The position numbers and the translations under genes are program-made. From contig CAWFAP010000004.1 in the NCBI GenBank assembly GCA_963813975.1, positions 62,001-126,000 of the forward strand: 64,000 nucleotides of DNA, written 5' to 3'. Below, piece after piece: positions 53,872-63,124 of this stretch; within the stretch, counting starts at the first letter, position 1, and every line of letters begins with the position of its first letter. The notes under the pieces were generated by a model. The model searched no databases. It worked only from the letters and a program-made list of their open reading frames with translations, and was not told where the DNA came from. The DNA comes from RYN-230 sp963813975 (GTDB lineage: Bacteria; Actinomycetota; Actinomycetes; Streptosporangiales; Streptosporangiaceae).

Positions 53872-55477
53872 CTGCCGCCTTGGCATCGACGTCGGCGGGA
53901 CCAATACCGACGCCGTGATCATGGACGCCGCCGACCGGGTGATCGCCAAGGCGAAGGTGCCCGGGACGCCGGACATTACCGGCGGGATCAGCACCGCGAT
54001 CGACACCGTGCTCCACGCCCCGGGGGTGAGCCGGCAGCGGATCACCCACGTCATGCTGGGCACCACGCACGCGACGAATGCGGTACTGGAACGCAGGAAT
54101 CTCCGCCGGGTAGCAGTGATCCGGATCGGCGGGCCGGCCACGCACAGCATCCGGCCCATGTTCGGCTGGCCGCCTGACCTCACCGACGTCATCTCGGCCG
54201 GCGCGGTGATCGTGGAGGGCGGCATCGAATTCGACGGACAGGATCTGGCCCCGCTGGACACTGACGCCATCGCGCGGTTCCTGGGCAAGGTGACGGGCAC
54301 CGCCGACGGGGTGGCCATCACCAGCGTCTTCGCCCCGGTCTCGCCACGGCACGAACTGGAGGCCAGGGAGATCGTCAAGCGGGAACTGGGCGAGGTCCAC
54401 GTCTCGCTCAGTCATGAGATCGGCTCCCTCGGCCTGCTGGAGCGGGAGAACGCAACCATCCTGAACGGGGCGTTGGCCGGGGTAGCCCGCGACGTGGCCA
54501 TCGCCATGCACGACTCGCTCGCCGCGCACCAGATGCGGCCGATCACGTTCTTCGCCCAGAACGACGGCACGCTGATGGGCCTGGATCAGGCCCTGCGCTA
54601 CCCGGTCCTGACGATCGGCAGCGGGCCGGCCAACAGCGTCCGCGGCGCGGCCTTCCTCACCGGCACCGGCGACTCGCTGGTCGCCGACGTGGGTGGCACG
54701 TCCACCGATGTGGGCATCCTGGTGAACGGCTTCCCGCGGGAGGCGTCGCAGGGAGTCGAGATCGGCGGCATCCGCACCAACTTCCGGATGCCCGACCTGG
54801 TCACCATCGCGCTCGGTGGCGGCAGCGTGGTCTCGGCGGCGGACACCGGCGCCCGGGTCGGCCCGCGCAGCGTCGGTTACCGGCTGCCGCAGGAGGCGCT
54901 CGTCTTCGGCGGGCCGACCCCCACACTGACCGACGCGGCGGTCGCGGCCGGGCGGGCACAGCTCGGCGACCCCGCACGGGCGGGCGGGCACCGCGGGATG
55001 CTCGACAGGGCCCTGGCCCAGGCGGACGTGATGCTCGCGGACGCGATCGACCGGATGAAGACCTCCCGGGCAGACTGCGTGCTCGTCGCGGTCGGCGGCG
55101 GCAGCATCCTGCTCCCGGACCGGATACCAGGCATCCGCGAGATCATCCGGCCCGAGCATTTCGACACGGCCAATGCCGTCGGGGCGGCGATCGCCTCGGT
55201 CAGCGGCCAGGTGGACCGGATCTTCCACATCGGACCGGGCGGCAGGAAGGCCGCGCTCGATGAGGCATGCGACGAGGCACGCGAGCGCGCCGTAGCGGCC
55301 GGGGCAGACCCCGCGACGGTGCGGATCGTCGAGCGGGAGGAGATCCCGCTCGCCTATCTCACCTCGCCGGCGATCCGGATCCGGGCCAAGGCGGCCGGCG
55401 CCCTCGGCCGCCTGCCGGACCATCCTCCTGGGCCGTCCCCGGCGGCGCAGGCGCAGCCAGGCCCCACGGCTCCGTAA
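53858..55477 (+). CDS. HyuA-type hydantoinase/oxoprolinase family ATPase
   Basis: A 539-residue ASKHA-fold enzyme. It has RLGIDVGGTNTDAVIMD (phosphate 1 loop), HVMLGTTHATNAVLER, FFAQNDGTLMG, IGSGPANSVRGAAFL, ADVGGTSTDVGIL and VAVGGGSILLPDRIPG. Members open 5-membered lactam or hydantoin rings with ATP. The partner HyuB is absent and DUF917 is coupled instead, so the pair may form the working unit. GTG 53858 has GGAGG upstream. A Pro/Ala tail of about 25 residues ends the protein. Confidence 0.93.
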   Translation: MPAPDCRLGIDVGGTNTDAVIMDAADRVIAKAKVPGTPDITGGISTAIDTVLHAPGVSRQRITHVMLGTTHATNAVLERRNLRRVAVIRIGGPATHSIRPMFGWPPDLTDVISAGAVIVEGGIEFDGQDLAPLDTDAIARFLGKVTGTADGVAITSVFAPVSPRHELEAREIVKRELGEVHVSLSHEIGSLGLLERENATILNGALAGVARDVAIAMHDSLAAHQMRPITFFAQNDGTLMGLDQALRYPVLTIGSGPANSVRGAAFLTGTGDSLVADVGGTSTDVGILVNGFPREASQGVEIGGIRTNFRMPDLVTIALGGGSVVSAADTGARVGPRSVGYRLPQEALVFGGPTPTLTDAAVAAGRAQLGDPARAGGHRGMLDRALAQADVMLADAIDRMKTSRADCVLVAVGGGSILLPDRIPGIREIIRPEHFDTANAVGAAIASVSGQVDRIFHIGPGGRKAALDEACDEARERAVAAGADPATVRIVEREEIPLAYLTSPAIRIRAKAAGALGRLPDHPPGPSPAAQAQPGPTAP

Positions 55478-55536
55478 CCACCAGGGGGGACGACCCCAAC
55501 ACGGTGTATCAAAACCAAAGGATCACGGAGGAAGGC

Positions 55537-57138
55537 ATGAAGCCCCACCGCGCCGGGCTGCTGGCATCCGGCTCCGCTCTGCTGGTGCTGCTGGCCGCTT
55601 GCGGCGGCTCCTCGCACCCGGCGAGCCAGAAGCAGTCTGCCAATCAGGTGTTCACTTACGACACCAACGCCCCGGTGATGGTCAACGGCTGGGACCCCGC
55701 GACCGAGTACTCGGACGGCATCCTCGCGATGAGCAACATGTACGAGACGCTCACCCGCTACGACTCGGCGACGCACACGATCAAGCCGCTGCTCGCGACC
55801 AGCTGGTCATCCTCGGCTAACGGCCTGACCTGGACCTTCCACCTCCGGCAGGGAGTGCACTTCCACACCGGCCGGCTGATGACCGCGCAGGCCGCGGCGG
55901 CGGCCATCCTCCGGACGGAGAAGCTGGGCGGGGGGGCCGGCTACGTCTGGGACGCGGTGAAGAGCATCAGCACGCCCAGTGCCTCCACCATGGTCTTCCA
56001 CCTGAAGTACGCCTCGCCGCTGGACCTCGAGGCCTCCGCCTCCTACTCGGCGTACATCTACGACACCCAGGCCGCGGGTGGGGGGTCGTCGGCCAAGCTG
56101 ACCAAATGGCTCAACACGCCGCATGACGCGGGCACCGGCCCGTACACGCTGCAGACGTGGAACAAGGGCCAGGAGTTCGAGGTGATCCTCAAGGCCTTCC
56201 CCGGCTACTGGGGCGGCTGGAGCGGGGTGCACTACAAGAAGGTCGTGTACCGGGTCGTGCCCCAGGACACCACCGCCGCCCAGCTGCTGCGGTCCGGGCA
56301 GGTCAACTTCGTCGAGCAGATCAGCCCCGCGCTGTGGAAGTCGTTCCAGGGCCAGGCGGGCATCCACACGATGAGCGTGCCGTCCTTCCAGAACCTGCTC
56401 AGCCAGCTCAACGTGCGCACGCTGAGCCTGCCGGTGCGCCAGGCCATCTCCTACGGGATCAATTACCCCGGGATCGTCGCGGCGTTGCAGGGTGCGGCGG
56501 TCACGCCCAGCGGCCTGGTCCCGGCCGGCCTGCCCGGCCACTTCACCAACCTGCCGAACTATCACTACGACCTGGCCAAGGCAGACCAGCTGCTGCACCA
56601 GGCCGGGTACGGGCCGGGCAAGAAGCCGCTGAACCTGACCCTGACTTACACCCAGGGTGACTCGAACGAGCAGGTCGTGGTGACGCTGCTCAAGTCCAGC
56701 CTGGCCAAGCTGAACATCAACCTCTCCACCCAGTCGCTGGCCTGGCCGACCCAGTGGGCGAAGGCGAAGTCGGCCAGCGCCTCCAGCCACCAGAGCATCT
56801 TCCTCGAGTACTGGTGGCCGGACTACTCCGACCCGTATACCTGGTTCACCAACCTGCTACAGACGGAGAAGTCGCCGTACTTCAACCTCTCGTACTACTC
56901 CAACTCGGCGCTGGATAAGCAGATCAACCAGGTGGAGTCGCTGCTGGCGACCAACCGCCCGGCCGGCGTGCAGCTGTACCGCACCATGCAGGCAGAGGTC
57001 CTGCAGGAGGCCCCTCTGGACGTCCTCTACAACGTGAACTACCAGTACGCGATGCGCACGTCGTTCACCGGCTTCCAGCCCGACCCGGCCTACGCGAACG
57101 TCGTCTTCACCTACAACCTCAGGCCGACTGGGAGTTGA
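55537..57138 (+). CDS. Peptide/nickel-type ABC transporter substrate-binding lipoprotein
   Basis: A 533-residue cluster C binding protein (SBP family 5). The signal MKPHRAGLLASGSALLVLLA ends in a lipobox with Cys 22. Then come WDPATEYSDGILAMSNMYETL, GLTWTFHLRQGVHFHTG, the signature FEVILKAFPGYWGG and LNVRTLSLPVRQAISYGINY. ATG 55537 has GGAGG upstream. It is first of the five transporter genes and follows the HyuA gene by 59 bases. The ligand is probably a small peptide-like or hydantoin-like compound (inference from context). Confidence 0.95.
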   Translation: MKPHRAGLLASGSALLVLLAACGGSSHPASQKQSANQVFTYDTNAPVMVNGWDPATEYSDGILAMSNMYETLTRYDSATHTIKPLLATSWSSSANGLTWTFHLRQGVHFHTGRLMTAQAAAAAILRTEKLGGGAGYVWDAVKSISTPSASTMVFHLKYASPLDLEASASYSAYIYDTQAAGGGSSAKLTKWLNTPHDAGTGPYTLQTWNKGQEFEVILKAFPGYWGGWSGVHYKKVVYRVVPQDTTAAQLLRSGQVNFVEQISPALWKSFQGQAGIHTMSVPSFQNLLSQLNVRTLSLPVRQAISYGINYPGIVAALQGAAVTPSGLVPAGLPGHFTNLPNYHYDLAKADQLLHQAGYGPGKKPLNLTLTYTQGDSNEQVVVTLLKSSLAKLNINLSTQSLAWPTQWAKAKSASASSHQSIFLEYWWPDYSDPYTWFTNLLQTEKSPYFNLSYYSNSALDKQINQVESLLATNRPAGVQLYRTMQAEVLQEAPLDVLYNVNYQYAMRTSFTGFQPDPAYANVVFTYNLRPTGS

Positions 57139-58151
57139 CCGGATATGTGGCGCGCCGGGTCGCCCTGGCGGCGCTGGTGGTCGCGGGCGTCATCATCGCG
57201 ACGTTCGTGATCGCCCGGGTCATTCCCGGCGATCCGGCGGCCACGTGGGCCGGCCCGCACGCGTCCGCGGCCCAGGTCGCCGCGGCCCGCGGGTTCCTCG
57301 GCCTGGACCGGCCGCCGCTGGTCCAGCTGGCGGCGTACTTCGGCGGCGTCCTCACCGGCAGCTGGGGCCTGTCGCTCCACACCCACCAGCCGGTCCTGTC
57401 CGACATCGGGACCGCCGCCCCCGCCTCGCTGGAACTGGTCACGGCGGCGCTGATCATCGCGCTGGCGGTCGCCGTGCCGCTCGGGCTGGTGTCCGCCCGC
57501 TGGCCGGGAGGTCTGGCCGACCAGGCCATCCGGGCCGGGTCCATCCTCGGCGTGTCGATGCCCATCTTCTGGATGGCGCTCATCCTCCAGCTGGTTTTCT
57601 CCCAGCGGCTGCATGTGCTGCCGGCCGCAGGCGGATACTCTCCCGGCCTGCTATTCAGTCACCCGCTCGCCCAGCGAACCGGATTCAGCCTGATCGACGC
57701 GCTGATCAGCGGGAACTGGCCGATGCTCGGCAGCATCCTGGCCCATCTCGTGCTGCCCGCCGTGGTCGTCGCCGCCTACCCGGCCGGGCTCATCGCCCGC
57801 ATGGTCCGCGCCCAGGTGCTGGACACGGTGACCGAGACCCACGTGCAGATGATCCGCGCCCTGGGCTTCAGCGAGCGCGCCGTGTACAGCAGGTTCGCCA
57901 TGAAACTGGCCTGGAACCCGGTGGCGGCCGCGGTGGCCCTGGTCTTCGGCTACTCGCTGGTGAACACGTTCCTGGTCGAGGCGATCTTCGACTGGCCCGG
58001 GCTGGGCAGCTACACGGCCGCCTCGATCGCGACCCTCGACACCCCCGCCATCCTGGGCGTGACCTTGTTCATCGCCCTGGTCTACGTGGCCGCCAACCTG
58101 GCCGTGGACATCATCCAGGCCGCGCTGGACCCCAGGATCAGGCTGCGTTGA
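57135..58151 (+). CDS. ABC transporter permease, DppB type
   Basis: A 338-residue inner-membrane permease. The N-terminal helix ALAALVVAGVIIATFVIARV is followed by the family sequence IPGDPAATWAGP, FLGLDRPPLVQLAAYFGG and TGSWGLSLHT. The core helices and the EAA-like coupling loop AQVLDTVTETHVQMIRALGF come next, then FDWPGLGSYTAASI. The start is TTG 57135, overlapping the upstream stop as TTGA; GTG 57147 is an alternative. The partner permease is now 647 bases away because of an inserted element. Confidence 0.95.
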   Translation: MTGYVARRVALAALVVAGVIIATFVIARVIPGDPAATWAGPHASAAQVAAARGFLGLDRPPLVQLAAYFGGVLTGSWGLSLHTHQPVLSDIGTAAPASLELVTAALIIALAVAVPLGLVSARWPGGLADQAIRAGSILGVSMPIFWMALILQLVFSQRLHVLPAAGGYSPGLLFSHPLAQRTGFSLIDALISGNWPMLGSILAHLVLPAVVVAAYPAGLIARMVRAQVLDTVTETHVQMIRALGFSERAVYSRFAMKLAWNPVAAAVALVFGYSLVNTFLVEAIFDWPGLGSYTAASIATLDTPAILGVTLFIALVYVAANLAVDIIQAALDPRIRLR

Positions 58152-58798
58152 CACCCTCCAGGCCGCCCGAGGGTGGTGGATTCCAGTCAGGCGGCCAGAT
58201 GGCCGTCATGCTGAGGTTCGCGGTGCGCAGGCCGGGCAGTCCCGTCGCCTCGCCGCGCAGTCACGGCGTGCCCCGCGATGTTGATGGCCGCGTTCACATC
58301 AGCGGTGCAGGCGAAGCCGCAGGCCGTGCACAGGAAGCGCGCTTGGCGCTCGCGCGATTTCGGGTCTACATGCGCGCACGCGCTGCAGCGCTGCGAGGTG
58401 AACAGCGGCCTAAACTTCCCGGCGCGCCCGGCTGCCTTGCCCCCCAGCCGGCGGACCAGGCGACCTCATCCACTCGCCACGATCTCCCGGTTGAGGCCAG
58501 CCTTCTGGCGGACGTTCCGCCCCGGCTCCCCGACCGTGCCCCGCGCCGAGCGGGTCATGTTGCGGATCTTGAGATCTTCGACGCGGATCACGTCGAATCG
58601 CCGCGCCAAGTCCGTGCTCAGCTTGTCGGCCCGGGCCTGCGCGCAATGCGTACGCAGAACCCGCTCCTGGTCAGGGGGAACGACCCGGCGATATCTGGAC
58701 ATGCAGACGCGCTATCGACTCAGACCGACATCCCGGAGGAGGTGAAGCGGCATTTGCTCACCCGCCCTAAGGTGGGCGTCGCCAGGCCGCAACCTTGA
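58152..58798 (-). mobile_element. Degenerate IS605/IS607-type tnpB element inside the transporter operon
   Basis: The insert lies exactly between the two permease genes. TTGA occurs at both edges (58148-58151 and 58795-58798). Removing one copy with the insert would rebuild a TGATG stop/start overlap between the permeases, matching the coupling elsewhere in the operon. One end has the hairpin CACCCTC/GAGGGTG (58152-58175 region) just after the tnpB stop. The other end has CGCCC/GGGCG (58763-58778). No tnpA is present, so the element could not move by itself. Confidence 0.7.
58187..58702 (-). pseudogene. tnpB: TnpB (OrfB) RNA-guided nuclease remnant
   Basis: Read on the minus strand, it begins MSRYRRVVPPDQERVLRTHC, like a TnpB N-terminus. 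It then jumps to LSTDLARRFDVIRVEDLKIR (RuvC region with the acidic EDL) and NVRQKAGLNREI. After a frame change it ends with the zinc-finger part FTSQRCSACAHVDP, FLCTACGFACTADVNAAINI (four Cys, then D of RuvC III) and a tail to the stop at 58187. Intact TnpB is about 380-430 residues, so more than half is gone by internal deletion. It cannot be active as read. Confidence 0.85.
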
Positions 58799-59694
58799 TG
58801 ATCGAAGCGCCGACGCCGGCCGACATTCAGGCCGCCGTGCTGCCGCGGGGCTGGGCCCTGTGGCACGGCCTGCGCGCCAACCCGCTGCTGGTGGCGGGGG
58901 GCCTGACGGCCGTGCTGATCGTCGTGGTCGCCGTGCTCGCCCCGCTGCTCGCGCCGTTCCCCGGTGACGCTGGCACGGCCACGCACCCGTTCCTGGTGCT
59001 CCGCCCGCCCTCGACCCGGCATCTGTTCGGGACCGACCAGGTGGGCCGGGACGTGCTGTCCCGGGTCCTGTACGGGGCCCGGATCTCCCCGCTGATCGCC
59101 GTCATCGTGCTGCTGATCGCGTGCGTCATCGGGATCCCGCTGGGCATCGTGGCGGGCTACTTCGGCGGCTGGGTCGACGAGGTCATCATGCGGGTGACCG
59201 ACGTCTTCCTGGCCTTCCCGTCGCTGCTGCTGGCCTTGGCCCTGGCCGCGGTCCTGCCGGCCAGCCTGACCAGCCTCACCATCGCGATCGCCGCCACCTG
59301 GTGGCCCTGGTACACGCGCCTCATCCGCGGCCAGGCCGCCTCGGTCGGCGGGCGGGCGTACATCGACAGCTGCCGGGTGCTGGGCATCCGGCCCTGGCGG
59401 ATCATCCTGCGGCACGTCCTGCCCAACTCGGTCACGCCGCTGACCGTGCAGGTGTCGCTGGACGTGGGCGGGGTGATCCTGACCGCGTCGGCCCTGTCCT
59501 TCCTCGGCCTCGGGGCGCAGGATCCCACGCCCGACTGGGGCCTGATGGTGGCCGAGGGGCAGAATTACTTCACCACTGACTGGTGGGTGGTGACCTTTCC
59601 CGGCATCGCCATCCTGGTCACCGCGTTCGCGTTCAACCTGCTCGGCGACGGCCTGCGCGACCTGCTGGACCCGAAGCGGAGCCTCCTGCCATGA
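58798..59694 (+). CDS. ABC transporter permease, DppC type
   Basis: A 298-residue second permease. The first helix LLVAGGLTAVLIVVVAVLAPLLAPF is followed by the DppC signature HLFGTDQVGRDVLSRVLYGARISP, LGIVAGYFGGWVDEVIMRVTDVFLAFP and coupling loop GGRAYIDSCRVLGIRPWRIILRH. ASALSFLGLGAQDPTPDWG comes near the end. ATG 58798 (TTG 58795 is adjacent). The start codon is the edge of the inserted element, so its native ribosome site is lost. GGAGG at 58736-58740 is too distant to replace it. Confidence 0.95.
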   Translation: MIEAPTPADIQAAVLPRGWALWHGLRANPLLVAGGLTAVLIVVVAVLAPLLAPFPGDAGTATHPFLVLRPPSTRHLFGTDQVGRDVLSRVLYGARISPLIAVIVLLIACVIGIPLGIVAGYFGGWVDEVIMRVTDVFLAFPSLLLALALAAVLPASLTSLTIAIAATWWPWYTRLIRGQAASVGGRAYIDSCRVLGIRPWRIILRHVLPNSVTPLTVQVSLDVGGVILTASALSFLGLGAQDPTPDWGLMVAEGQNYFTTDWWVVTFPGIAILVTAFAFNLLGDGLRDLLDPKRSLLP

Positions 59695-60509
59695 AGCTGG
59701 CGATCAGCGGCCTCGAGGTGCGCTTCGGCCGCCGCCCGGTGGTGCAGATCGACGAGTTCGCCCTCGGCGACGCCGAGATCGTCGGGCTGGCCGGGGAGAG
59801 CGGATCGGGCAAGTCCCTGACCACGCTGGCCATCCTCGGTCTCGCGCATACGGTGGGCGCGACCGTCAGCGGCAGCATCCAGCTGGACGGCACCGAGCTG
59901 ACCACGCTGTCCCAAAGGAACCTGCGCGAGCGCCGCGGACGGCAGATCGCGGCGATCTTCCAGAGCCCGGCCACGGCATTCAGCCCGGTGTTCAAGGTGG
60001 GACAGGTGGTGCTGGGCGCGCTCCGGCTGCACGGGCTGAGCAAGACAGACGCGGCCGAAGCGGCGGCCCGGGCCATGCGCCAGGTGCTGCTGCCACCCGG
60101 CCTGCTGGACCGCTATCCCGCGCAGCTGTCCGGCGGGCAGCTGCAGCGGGTCGCGATCGCGCTCGCACTGGCCCTGCGGGCCGGGGTGCTGCTGGCCGAC
60201 GAGCCGACCAGCGCGCTCGACGTGACGGTCCAGGCGGAGGTGCTGGACCTGCTCCGCGGCCTGCGCGAGCGCGAGGGCATGTCGGTCCTGCTGATCAGCC
60301 ACGACCTTGCGGTGGTGGCCGAGCTGTGCGACCGGGTGGCGGTCATGCAGGCCGGCCGGATCGTCGAGCAGGGCCCGGCGGCCCAGGTGCTGTCCGCGCC
60401 GCAGCACGAGTACACGGCCGAACTGCTCGCCGCGGTGCCCCGGATCGGGCCACCCGCTCCCGGCCGGCCGGCCCAGGGCGCACCAGCCCCGGATGGGCCG
60501 ACCGGATGA
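59691..60509 (+). CDS. ABC transporter ATP-binding protein, DppD type
   Basis: A 272-residue ATPase with Walker A GESGSGKS (35-42), IFQSPATAFSPVFKVG (Q-loop), the signature LSGGQLQRVAIALAL, Walker B VLLADEPTSALDV and the switch His in LLISHDLAVVAELCD. It lacks the C-terminal cysteine cluster of many DppD proteins. The Pro/Ala-rich end GRPAQGAPAPDGPTG is short. ATG 59691 overlaps the DppC stop by four bases. Confidence 0.96.
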   Translation: MKLAISGLEVRFGRRPVVQIDEFALGDAEIVGLAGESGSGKSLTTLAILGLAHTVGATVSGSIQLDGTELTTLSQRNLRERRGRQIAAIFQSPATAFSPVFKVGQVVLGALRLHGLSKTDAAEAAARAMRQVLLPPGLLDRYPAQLSGGQLQRVAIALALALRAGVLLADEPTSALDVTVQAEVLDLLRGLREREGMSVLLISHDLAVVAELCDRVAVMQAGRIVEQGPAAQVLSAPQHEYTAELLAAVPRIGPPAPGRPAQGAPAPDGPTG

Positions 60510-61513
60510 GCCCGCTGCTGGAGATCACGGGCCTGACGGTACGGTTCGGCCCGGTCCGGGCGGTTGACGGGGTAAGCCTGGAGCTGCCCGCGGGACCGTT
60601 CGGCCTCGGCCTGGTCGGCGAGAGCGGGTCAGGCAAGACCACGATCGGCCGGGCCGTGCTCCGGCTGGCCCGGATCAGCGGCGGCCACATCCGGTTCGAG
60701 GGCGCCGACGTCACCACCCTGCGCGGCCGCGCCTTGCGGGACTACCGGCGCGCCGCGCAGATCGTGTTCCAGGACCCGGACAACAGCCTCGACCCGCGGA
60801 TGCGGATCGGCACCTCAATCCGGGAGGCGCTGCACACGCATCACGTGGTGCCACGCCGGCTGTCCGCCGAGCGGACCCGCGGCCTGCTGGCCGAGGTGGG
60901 CCTGGACCCGGACTTCACGTCCCGGTACCCGCATCAGCTGTCCGGCGGGCAGCGCCAGCGAGTCGCGATAGCCCGGGCGCTCAGCGTGCAGCCGCGGCTG
61001 CTGGTCCTGGACGAGCCGACCAGTGCCCTGGACGTCCGGGCCCAGGCCCGGGTGCTCGAGCTGATCACCCGGCTCCGGGCCGAGCGGAAGCTCTCCTACC
61101 TGCTGATCACGCACAACGTCGCGATCGTGAGTGAGTTGTGCGAGCAGACCGCTGTGCTGTACCTGGGCCGGATCGCGGAGAGCGGCCCGACCGGCGCTCT
61201 GCTGCGGTCCCCCGCCCACCCGTACACCCAGGCCCTGCGTTCCGCCGTGCCGGAGCTGGACTGGGCCGCCCGGCGGACCCGGCTGGTGCTGCCCGGCGAT
61301 CCGGCCGACGCGGCCAGCCCGCCGCCGGGATGTGTCTTCCATCCCCGCTGCCCACTGGCTGTCAGCCGGTGCCGCACCGAGGTCCCGGTGCTGCGGCCGG
61401 TGGCGCCGGGCCGCGTGGCCGCCTGCCATCGCGCCGAGGAGGTCCTGACCGGGGCGCTGGCCGAGGACCAGCCCGAGGCGGGCTTACGGCCGCCGGGGCT
61501 CCGCTGTTCCTGA
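60506..61513 (+). CDS. ABC transporter ATP-binding protein, DppF type
   Basis: A 335-residue ATPase with Walker A GESGSGKT (38-45), IVFQDPDNSLDPRM, LSGGQRQRVAIARAL, LLVLDEPTSALDVRAQARVL and the switch His in LLITHNVAIVSEL. A C-terminal cysteine-containing motif, PPGCVFHPRCPLAVSRCRTE, is typical of oligopeptide transporters and may bind an iron-sulfur cluster. ATG 60506 overlaps the DppD stop by four bases. It is the last gene of the import operon. Confidence 0.96.
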   Translation: MSPLLEITGLTVRFGPVRAVDGVSLELPAGPFGLGLVGESGSGKTTIGRAVLRLARISGGHIRFEGADVTTLRGRALRDYRRAAQIVFQDPDNSLDPRMRIGTSIREALHTHHVVPRRLSAERTRGLLAEVGLDPDFTSRYPHQLSGGQRQRVAIARALSVQPRLLVLDEPTSALDVRAQARVLELITRLRAERKLSYLLITHNVAIVSELCEQTAVLYLGRIAESGPTGALLRSPAHPYTQALRSAVPELDWAARRTRLVLPGDPADAASPPPGCVFHPRCPLAVSRCRTEVPVLRPVAPGRVAACHRAEEVLTGALAEDQPEAGLRPPGLRCS

Positions 61514-61599
61514 GCCGGCCGGGGCCGGGTGCTAGAGTGCTCGCCGTACCGCACTGGTAGCGGGCCTTTCCCGGATTCTTCCTGCCTGAATCGAGGGGG

Positions 61600-62562
61600 T
61601 TGGCCATACCATCCATCGAGGTGCGCCCATTCCACCGCCGGGACCGCGACCGGCTGGCCGCGCTGGTCAACGGGCACGCCGCGGCGGTCGTGCCCGGCGC
61701 TGGGGTGTCCGTCGCCACCGTGCTCAGCCACCTGGAGCGCCAGCCGGGTGAGACCATCGTCAACCCGTGGGTGGCTGAGCGGGTCACGCTGGTCGCGGAG
61801 CAGCAGCACGCGGTGGTGGCGGCAGCCCATCTGCTGCGCTACTTCGCCGATGAACGCGCGGGCATGTCCTACCGGGGGGCCGGGGACATCCACTGGCTGC
61901 TGTTCTGGCCGGTCGCCCCCGTCGGCAACCCCTACTGGAGCGACGCCACAGAGGCAGCGGAAGCCCTGATCGCCGCCTGTGTCGGCCAGCTGGAGGAGTG
62001 GGGTGTCACCCGCCAGGACGCGGGCGGCGAACTGCCGGTGCGGGGCGTCTACGGCGTGCCCGAGCAGTGGCCGCACGTCCGCGGCCTGTACCAGCGGGCT
62101 GGGTTCGTGCCCACGGGATCCACGGAAGCGGTGTACCTGGCCCGGGTGGACGACCTGCCGCACCCGGGCCGGCCGCCACTGGGCGGGCTGGCCATCCGCC
62201 GGTCAGCCGGGATGAACGGCACCCGGCTGTCGGCCGTCCTCGGCGAGCAGGTGGCCGGTTACATCGAGGTGGAGATCTTCGAGGGCGGCGAGCGGCTGCC
62301 CCGTCACGGTGGCTGGGCCGACGTCGGCAACCTCCACGTCACCGCGAAGTACCGGCGCCGCGGCGTCGCCACCTGGCTGCTCGGGCAGGCGGCCGGCTGG
62401 CTGCGGCTGGCCCAGGTCAGCCGCCTGCTGGACTACGCCGTGCTGGGGCCAGGCCCGGACGGCCAGGACGACGCCGGATACCCGGCGTTCCTGGACGCGT
62501 CCGGCTTTACCGAGCTGACCCGGACCCAGCGCGGCTGGACCCGGACCCCGCCGCACGGTTAG
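61600..62562 (+). CDS. GNAT-family acetyltransferase, two-domain
   Basis: A 320-residue protein with a degenerate N-terminal GNAT half (FHRRDRDRLAALVNGHAAAV) and a more complete C-terminal half (GNLHVTAKYRRRGVATWLLGQAAGW, with the acetyl-CoA loop RRRGVA). LDASGFTELTRTQRGW follows near the end. Start TTG 61600 directly follows a GGGGG run, and no ATG fits the fold. The substrate is unknown. It is separated by 86 bases from the transporter operon and may be independent of it. Confidence 0.85.
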   Translation: MAIPSIEVRPFHRRDRDRLAALVNGHAAAVVPGAGVSVATVLSHLERQPGETIVNPWVAERVTLVAEQQHAVVAAAHLLRYFADERAGMSYRGAGDIHWLLFWPVAPVGNPYWSDATEAAEALIAACVGQLEEWGVTRQDAGGELPVRGVYGVPEQWPHVRGLYQRAGFVPTGSTEAVYLARVDDLPHPGRPPLGGLAIRRSAGMNGTRLSAVLGEQVAGYIEVEIFEGGERLPRHGGWADVGNLHVTAKYRRRGVATWLLGQAAGWLRLAQVSRLLDYAVLGPGPDGQDDAGYPAFLDASGFTELTRTQRGWTRTPPHG

Positions 62563-62653
62563 CTCCCGGACCGGATCCGGCCGGCCCGGGCGCCGGTGTC
62601 CCGGTGGCTGCCGGGACCCCGTTTTGTCGGTGGCCGCCCGTAACGTCTGGACC

Positions 62654-63031
62654 ATGGCCATCTTCGCGCTGACCACGGACCATGGACCGCACTGGGATCC
62701 CGGCCGGGGCATCCGGGAGCAGGAGGCATGGTCCGCGCACGCCGCGTTCATGGACGGGCTGGTCGACGACGGCTTCCTCCTCCTCGGCGGCCCGCTTGGC
62801 GACGGTGCGCACACGCTGCACATGGTCGAGGCGGCGGACGAGGGCGAGGTAGCGGCGCGCATGGGCGAGGATCCCTGGGCGGCGATGGGGCTGCTCCGGA
62901 TCGGCACCGTGGAGCGCTGGAGCATCTGGCTGGGCAGCCGGCCAGCCAGCCAGCAGTTACGGCGCGGCACGCCCGGGCCGTCTGGCACCGGATGCCGTCG
63001 GCCATTTAGTTCCAGTGTGAGCCATTCTTGA
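62654..63031 (+). CDS. YCII-like domain protein
   Basis: A 125-residue dimeric alpha-beta barrel protein. MAIFALTTDHGPHWDPGRGI is followed by the YCII-type HAAFMDGLVDDGFLLLGGPL with a central His, and GEVAARMGEDPWAAMGLLRI. The last 25 residues look disordered. Function unknown; YCII proteins include decarboxylase- or peroxidase-like enzymes. ATG 62654; the frame upstream to 62624 is not needed. Confidence 0.85.
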   Translation: MAIFALTTDHGPHWDPGRGIREQEAWSAHAAFMDGLVDDGFLLLGGPLGDGAHTLHMVEAADEGEVAARMGEDPWAAMGLLRIGTVERWSIWLGSRPASQQLRRGTPGPSGTGCRRPFSSSVSHS

Positions 63032-63124
63032 TTACCATTCTGCGCCAACACATTGTGCAGGCAATCGAGACGGCCGCCTGCTCCTTCCCGCACCGCGGGT
63101 CAGCCGCGGGACCTAGAGGCAGGC

